A DNA stretch of 64,000 bases from an uncultured Collinsella sp. (GTDB taxonomy: Bacteria > Actinomycetota > Coriobacteriia > Coriobacteriales > Coriobacteriaceae), in the NCBI GenBank assembly GCA_934668695.1, contig CAKUOD010000012.1, forward strand, positions 1 through 64,000. The letters run 5' to 3'. How positions within the stretch are numbered: position 1 is the stretch's first letter; each line of letters opens with the position of its first letter. The translations under genes were made by a program, and so were the position numbers. This document shows positions 60,650-64,000 of the stretch, one piece after another. Below the pieces are notes generated by a model that saw only the letters and a list, made by a program, of their open reading frames with translations, had not been told where the DNA came from and searched no databases.

Positions 60650-60659
60650 GGAGGCCACT

Positions 60660-61556
60660 ATGAAGCTCCAGCAGCTCAGATATGTCGTCAAGGTTGCCGA
60701 GTGCGGCAGCATCACCGAGGCCTCGCGCCGCCTCTTTGTGTCGCAGCCCTCGATTACCGCGTCGATTCGCGACCTCGAAAATGAGATGGGCGTGCATATT
60801 TTTGAGCGCACCAACAAGGGCGTCATTGTGTCCGAGGAGGGCGAAACCTTCTTGGGCTACGCGCGCCAGGTGCTCGATCAGGCCGACCTGCTCGAGGGCA
60901 AGTACAAAGGCGCGTCCGAGCAGGTGCCGCATTTTAGCGTGAGCTGTCAACACTATTCATTTGCTGTCAACGCGTTTGTCGATGTGATTCGCGAGTTCGA
61001 TGCCACGCGCTACGACTTTACCTTGCGCGAGGAGCAGACCCACGAGATTATCGAGGATGTCGCGCATATGAAAAGCGAGCTGGGCATCCTGTATCTGTCG
61101 GAGCATAACCGCGAGGTTATCGAGCGCATGCTGGCGGCTAACGAGCTCGTGTTCGAAGGGCTCTTCTGCGCCACGCCGCATGTCTTTGTATGCGCCGACC
61201 ATCCACTGGCGGACCGCTCTAGCGTGACGCTTGAAGATCTCGAGGACTATCCGTTTTTATCCTACGAGCAGGGCAGCTACAACTCGTTTTACTATTCCGA
61301 GGAACTGACCTCGACGTTTGAGCGCCGCAAGAATATCCGCGTGCGCGACCGTGCGACGCTGTTCAACCTGGCCATGGGACTCAACGGCTACACGGTATGC
61401 TCAGGCGTGATCAGCCACGAGCTCAACGGTCCCGGCATTATCTCGATTCCGCTCGATGTGGACGAGTACATGGAGATTGGCATCATCACGCGCAAAAATA
61501 CGACGCTCACGCGCTACGGCCAAGCCTATATCGACGCGATCCGTCAGCATATTTAG
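60660..61556 (+). CDS. LysR-type transcriptional regulator
   Basis: The 298-residue protein has the winged helix (MKLQQLRYVVKVAECGSITE ... VSQPSITASIRDLE, residues 1-60) and a LysR effector domain (about 88-295). AAGGAGG is 6 nt before the ATG at 60660. It is cotranscribed with the HAD phosphatase gene rather than divergent from it, which is unusual for a LysR gene and suggests that its targets lie elsewhere or that it autoregulates the pair. The effector is unknown. Confidence 0.88.
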   Translation: MKLQQLRYVVKVAECGSITEASRRLFVSQPSITASIRDLENEMGVHIFERTNKGVIVSEEGETFLGYARQVLDQADLLEGKYKGASEQVPHFSVSCQHYSFAVNAFVDVIREFDATRYDFTLREEQTHEIIEDVAHMKSELGILYLSEHNREVIERMLAANELVFEGLFCATPHVFVCADHPLADRSSVTLEDLEDYPFLSYEQGSYNSFYYSEELTSTFERRKNIRVRDRATLFNLAMGLNGYTVCSGVISHELNGPGIISIPLDVDEYMEIGIITRKNTTLTRYGQAYIDAIRQHI

Positions 61557-61705
61557 TCGCATGAGCGTCGCTGGGCTCGGGCTTGGCGTCGTCCGATTTA
61601 CCGCGTACGTCCCAGGATGAGGCCGTATTTAGAGCCACATGTCCCATTAACCGGCGCTCCCTCGCATTACCATCAAAGTGAGCCGCTATGCGAGGGGAGG
61701 TCGCC

Positions 61706-62554
61706 GTGGATCGGATATATACCGACAACTGGCGTTTCCCCATGCCGCTTATGTGTACGGCGTTTGAGCCCGGGACGCTCGACAAAACCCTCGATGTGAT
61801 GCTCAAAGATGACTATGGCGTTATCGCGCGCGCCGAGGCGCACTACTATCGCGGTTGCCCCGATGAGGCCCAGTGCCTAGCGGAGCCGTATCTGTTATCG
61901 GATGACCTTTCGCTCCGTCTCTCGGCATGCCTGTTGTGCTCCTATGCAAATCTGTCGCTGAATCGTGCGCTGGCAGCGCGCCGCTGCCTTGCGTATCTCG
62001 AGGAAACGGGGAAGGGTCAAAGGGCGGCAAAGGACCCACGTGCTCAGGCCTCGTATATGCTGCTTGCGGCCAGCGCGTGCGTGCTGCTGCATTTTCCCTC
62101 GCCGGTGTCACGCGGCGAATTCGATTTATATGCATCTCTGCTGCCCGAGGGGCTGCGCCTGTTTGCAACCTATGCGCTGGCGCACCGTGCCTACCTCGAC
62201 GGCGATTACGGACGCTGCGTGGGTATGGCGGAGAACGCCTTGTCGATGAAGCAAGAAAGCTATCCCGTCCCTGAGGTCTTCTTGCACCTGATTGCCGCCG
62301 TTGGGTGGATTAACCAGCGCGAAGCTGACCGCGCGAACGCTCATTTTATGCGTGCCTGGCAGATTGCGCAGCCCGACGGTCTGATTGAAATCGTCGGCGA
62401 GCATCACGGGCTTTTGCAAGGCGTGTTGGAGTCATGCCTAAAGAAGGGCATCCGCAGGAGTTCGCGGAGATCATCAAAGTTACCGAGCGGTTTAGCCGCG
62501 GTTGGCGTCGTGTGCATAATCCGGGGGCGGGCGCCAGCGTTGCCGAGAGCCTGA
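61706..62554 (+). CDS. N-terminal part of a frameshifted LuxR-family regulator
   Basis: The frame encodes about 282 residues of which the first 245 or so look like a helical TPR-like sensor region (repeats of small and Leu-rich helices such as SLRLSACLLCSYANLSLNRAL). The final 35 or so residues after about 62440 are basic, low-complexity and unlike a protein. A second frame starting at 62434 continues with a LuxR HTH. I chose the GTG at 61706 with GGGGAGG 5 nt upstream. The break near 62437-62450 is a minus-one frame change, consistent with loss of one base, probably in the GGG at 62446-62448. Confidence 0.65.
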   Translation: MDRIYTDNWRFPMPLMCTAFEPGTLDKTLDVMLKDDYGVIARAEAHYYRGCPDEAQCLAEPYLLSDDLSLRLSACLLCSYANLSLNRALAARRCLAYLEETGKGQRAAKDPRAQASYMLLAASACVLLHFPSPVSRGEFDLYASLLPEGLRLFATYALAHRAYLDGDYGRCVGMAENALSMKQESYPVPEVFLHLIAAVGWINQREADRANAHFMRAWQIAQPDGLIEIVGEHHGLLQGVLESCLKKGIRRSSRRSSKLPSGLAAVGVVCIIRGRAPALPRA

Positions 62555-62724
62555 CTACGACGGAGTTCGCCATCGCTATGCTGGCCTGTCGCGGCTGGAC
62601 CAACGATGAGATTGCCGCTCACATGGGTATCTCGCGTGGCACGGTTAAGAATCGCCTGTCGAACACCTACGCCAAGCTGGGCATAACGAGTCGCGCCGCG
62701 CTGAAACAGTTTGTATTGCTGTAG
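62434..62724 (+). CDS. C-terminal LuxR-type HTH part of the frameshifted regulator
   Basis: The 96-residue frame has a typical LuxR/GerE DNA-binding domain: LTTTEFAIAMLACRGWTNDE, then IAAHMGISRGTVKNRLSNTYAKLGI (about residues 41-85). Its start ATG overlaps the preceding frame by 121 bp and has only a GGAG 2 nt upstream, too close to be a normal ribosome site. It reads naturally as the end of the protein encoded at 61706. Independent expression is unlikely, and whether the gene is a true pseudogene or a base was lost in assembly is open. Confidence 0.65.
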   Translation: MPKEGHPQEFAEIIKVTERFSRGWRRVHNPGAGASVAESLTTTEFAIAMLACRGWTNDEIAAHMGISRGTVKNRLSNTYAKLGITSRAALKQFVLL

Positions 62725-62785
62725 GCGACTGGGCGGGTGCGCCTGTTTTGGACGAATAATTGAATCGGGGTCGTTCAAACGAGGC

Positions 62786-62815
62786 GCGGCCGCCGGTGGG
62801 AGGTCCGGCGGCCGC
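62786..62815 (-). terminator. GC-rich hairpin downstream of the surface protein gene
   Basis: GCGGCCGCCGG and CCGGCGGCCGC form an 11-bp perfect stem with an 8-nt loop. On the minus strand it is followed by GCCTCGTTT, so it could act as a terminator for the gene ending at 62868, although the T run is short. Confidence 0.5.
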
Positions 62816-62867
62816 TTACCATGGGACGGTGCGCGCCCGAATTGATCGAGTGTCACGAGACTTGGAG

Positions 62868-64000
62868 TTACGAGCGCTTGCGGCTGGTAAAGATGCCGGC
62901 GATGACGGCTGCCATGCCCGTAATGGCGGCAGCGACGGCACCCATAACGGAAGCGTCACCCGTGGCCGCAAGCGTGTCCTTGGTGTCGACATACTTTATG
63001 GTCGTGGCGGCGGTCGTTACCTTAGGCTTCGACTCGGGCTTTGCCTGGGGTGTCTCCACCGGAACGATGACGGCGCGCTTGGCGATGGCGTTGCTGTACA
63101 GGTCTGTAATCACGTCGCTGGCGGTGCCGATGGTCTGTCCACGCTGGTGCAGGATGTCATCGGTTTCGTTGTCAACGAAGTGTACGTCACAAATGCGTCC
63201 ACCGTCAGGTGTTTCGATAATGCTGTCGACGATATCGATCGTACCGGAAATGCTTCCGTCGCCGCTGTTGACAACGGCCAAAATGGCGGCGGTATCACCT
63301 TCTGCCGTTACGCGGCTGCGCGTGATGGAGATGGTCGCGGGCGTTAGGCCGTTCTCGGTAATGGCGATGATGCCAAACGTGCGGGCAGTCGCATCTGGCT
63401 CGACTACAACAAAGTCGCTATAGCAGATGGGTGGCAAGGGCTGGTTGTCATTGTCGCGGTTGATGTAGTGAGCAATGGCCTCGACGGTTGAATCGCTGAT
63501 AAAGATGCGCCCGCCAGAGCCGTCGGGGCAGAAATAATACGAGCTGATTCCAGCGGCATTTTCGCCTTCGGCATATGCGTGAACGAGCGAGCCGTTTTTA
63601 ATGGTGATGTCACCCTCGTCGGTGTAGATGGCGGTGGGGCTGTCTTCGCGCGCTGGGTATGCATACGCTCGTACGGTCGCCGCATCAATGGTCAGGCCAT
63701 CGAAGGCATATATACCGCTACCGAATCCCTGAGCGGTGAGCGTGCTGTTGGATACCGTGAGGGTTTCTTCGGCGACGATGCCGCAGTCCCGCTCGGAGCA
63801 TGCGTCGACCGTGCCGCCACCGGTTATGGTCATATCGCCGTCGGCAAGGATACCCTCGCCGCTTCCGCTCTTGGCAGTAACGGCACCGGTTCCACTGATC
63901 GTCATATCACCTGAAGAATACAAGGCGTTTCCTTCGGCGGTTGCCGTCAGAGTGCCCGTTCCGGAGATATTGAGCTCGGCGCCCTCATTGGCACCGTCTA
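62868..64000 (-). CDS. Sortase-anchored repetitive surface protein (partial, N terminus outside the window)
   Basis: The frame is open from the right edge and encodes 377 residues of the C-terminal part. It contains repeated beta-strand-rich units of the type GDMTI(S/T)G(T/G)G(A/T)V, followed by longer units such as TLTVSNSTLTAQGFGSGIYA. These suggest a right-handed beta-helix. The C terminus has a Pro/Lys-rich wall-spanning stretch (VETPQAKPESKPK), then LAATG, a hydrophobic helix and the basic tail SRKRS. LAxTG is the motif cut by class E sortases of actinobacteria. No enzyme motif is seen. Confidence 0.8.
   Translation of the reverse strand, partial: DGANEGAELNISGTGTLTATAEGNALYSSGDMTISGTGAVTAKSGSGEGILADGDMTITGGGTVDACSERDCGIVAEETLTVSNSTLTAQGFGSGIYAFDGLTIDAATVRAYAYPAREDSPTAIYTDEGDITIKNGSLVHAYAEGENAAGISSYYFCPDGSGGRIFISDSTVEAIAHYINRDNDNQPLPPICYSDFVVVEPDATARTFGIIAITENGLTPATISITRSRVTAEGDTAAILAVVNSGDGSISGTIDIVDSIIETPDGGRICDVHFVDNETDDILHQRGQTIGTASDVITDLYSNAIAKRAVIVPVETPQAKPESKPKVTTAATTIKYVDTKDTLAATGDASVMGAVAAAITGMAAVIAGIFTSRKRS

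Overview
The window is 64 kb of GC-rich, gene-dense bacterial chromosome with about 55 intact protein genes on both strands, one partial gene at each edge and two genes that look broken. Protein content, codon use, many GTG/TTG starts and the types of short intergenic palindromes suggest an actinobacterium of the class Coriobacteriia, most like a gut Collinsella. That is an inference from recognised protein types, not from a search. There is no rRNA, tRNA, prophage, insertion sequence or CRISPR array.

Layout. 1-9.8 kb: end of a radical SAM/SPASM protein, a glutaredoxin, an Xre-TipAS regulator, TrmO, a PatB/MalY-type lyase, a flavin-binding protein, a large BvgS-like hybrid sensor kinase, a K+ channel, a LOG-family protein and a ClC transporter. 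9.8-14.1 kb: methyltransferase, EamA exporter, an inverted-repeat element, and a GntR-ABC operon. 14.5-17.7 kb: release factor 3, a VUT-family (queuosine precursor type) transporter with a structured leader, and an SDR. 17.8-28.2 kb: a tight five-gene operon of soluble hybrid kinase, MoxR ATPase, DUF58 protein, membrane transglutaminase-fold protein (catalytic Cys replaced by Ser) and a huge BspA-like surface protein interrupted by one in-frame stop. This is the most system-like locus of the window.

28.2-35.6 kb: uracil-DNA glycosylase, EamA exporter with divergent LysR gene, MATE exporter, RlmA, and a LysR gene between two paralogous small membrane proteins. 35.7-39.6 kb: a solute-binding lipoprotein followed by an unusual protein that fuses two Cache-like sensor domains to an MscS channel. 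39.9-43.8 kb: RsmJ, a small zinc-ribbon protein, a GNAT, a candidate structured RNA and a TetM-like GTPase. 43.8-48.8 kb: two paralogous AAA ATPases around a UvrA2-like protein. The block is delimited by three copies of one palindrome, and both ATPase genes are preceded by 10-bp-phased repeats.

48.8-64 kb: TrmL with an insertion, a CobW-type GTPase, a cysteine-less ArsC/Spx-like protein, an iron-sulfur flavoprotein, two related c-di-GMP proteins, a patatin, an array of three palindromes at exact 62-bp spacing, a TPP-riboswitch-controlled thiM-thiamine-binding-thiE operon, a HAD phosphatase with a LysR gene, a frameshifted LuxR regulator and the end of an LAATG-anchored surface protein.

Across the window, short palindromes of several families sit between genes and sometimes supply the stop codon. 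Promoters repeatedly show a (T/G)ACAAT or TATCAT -10 element without a clear -35, in two cases so close to the ATG that the mRNA would be leaderless.
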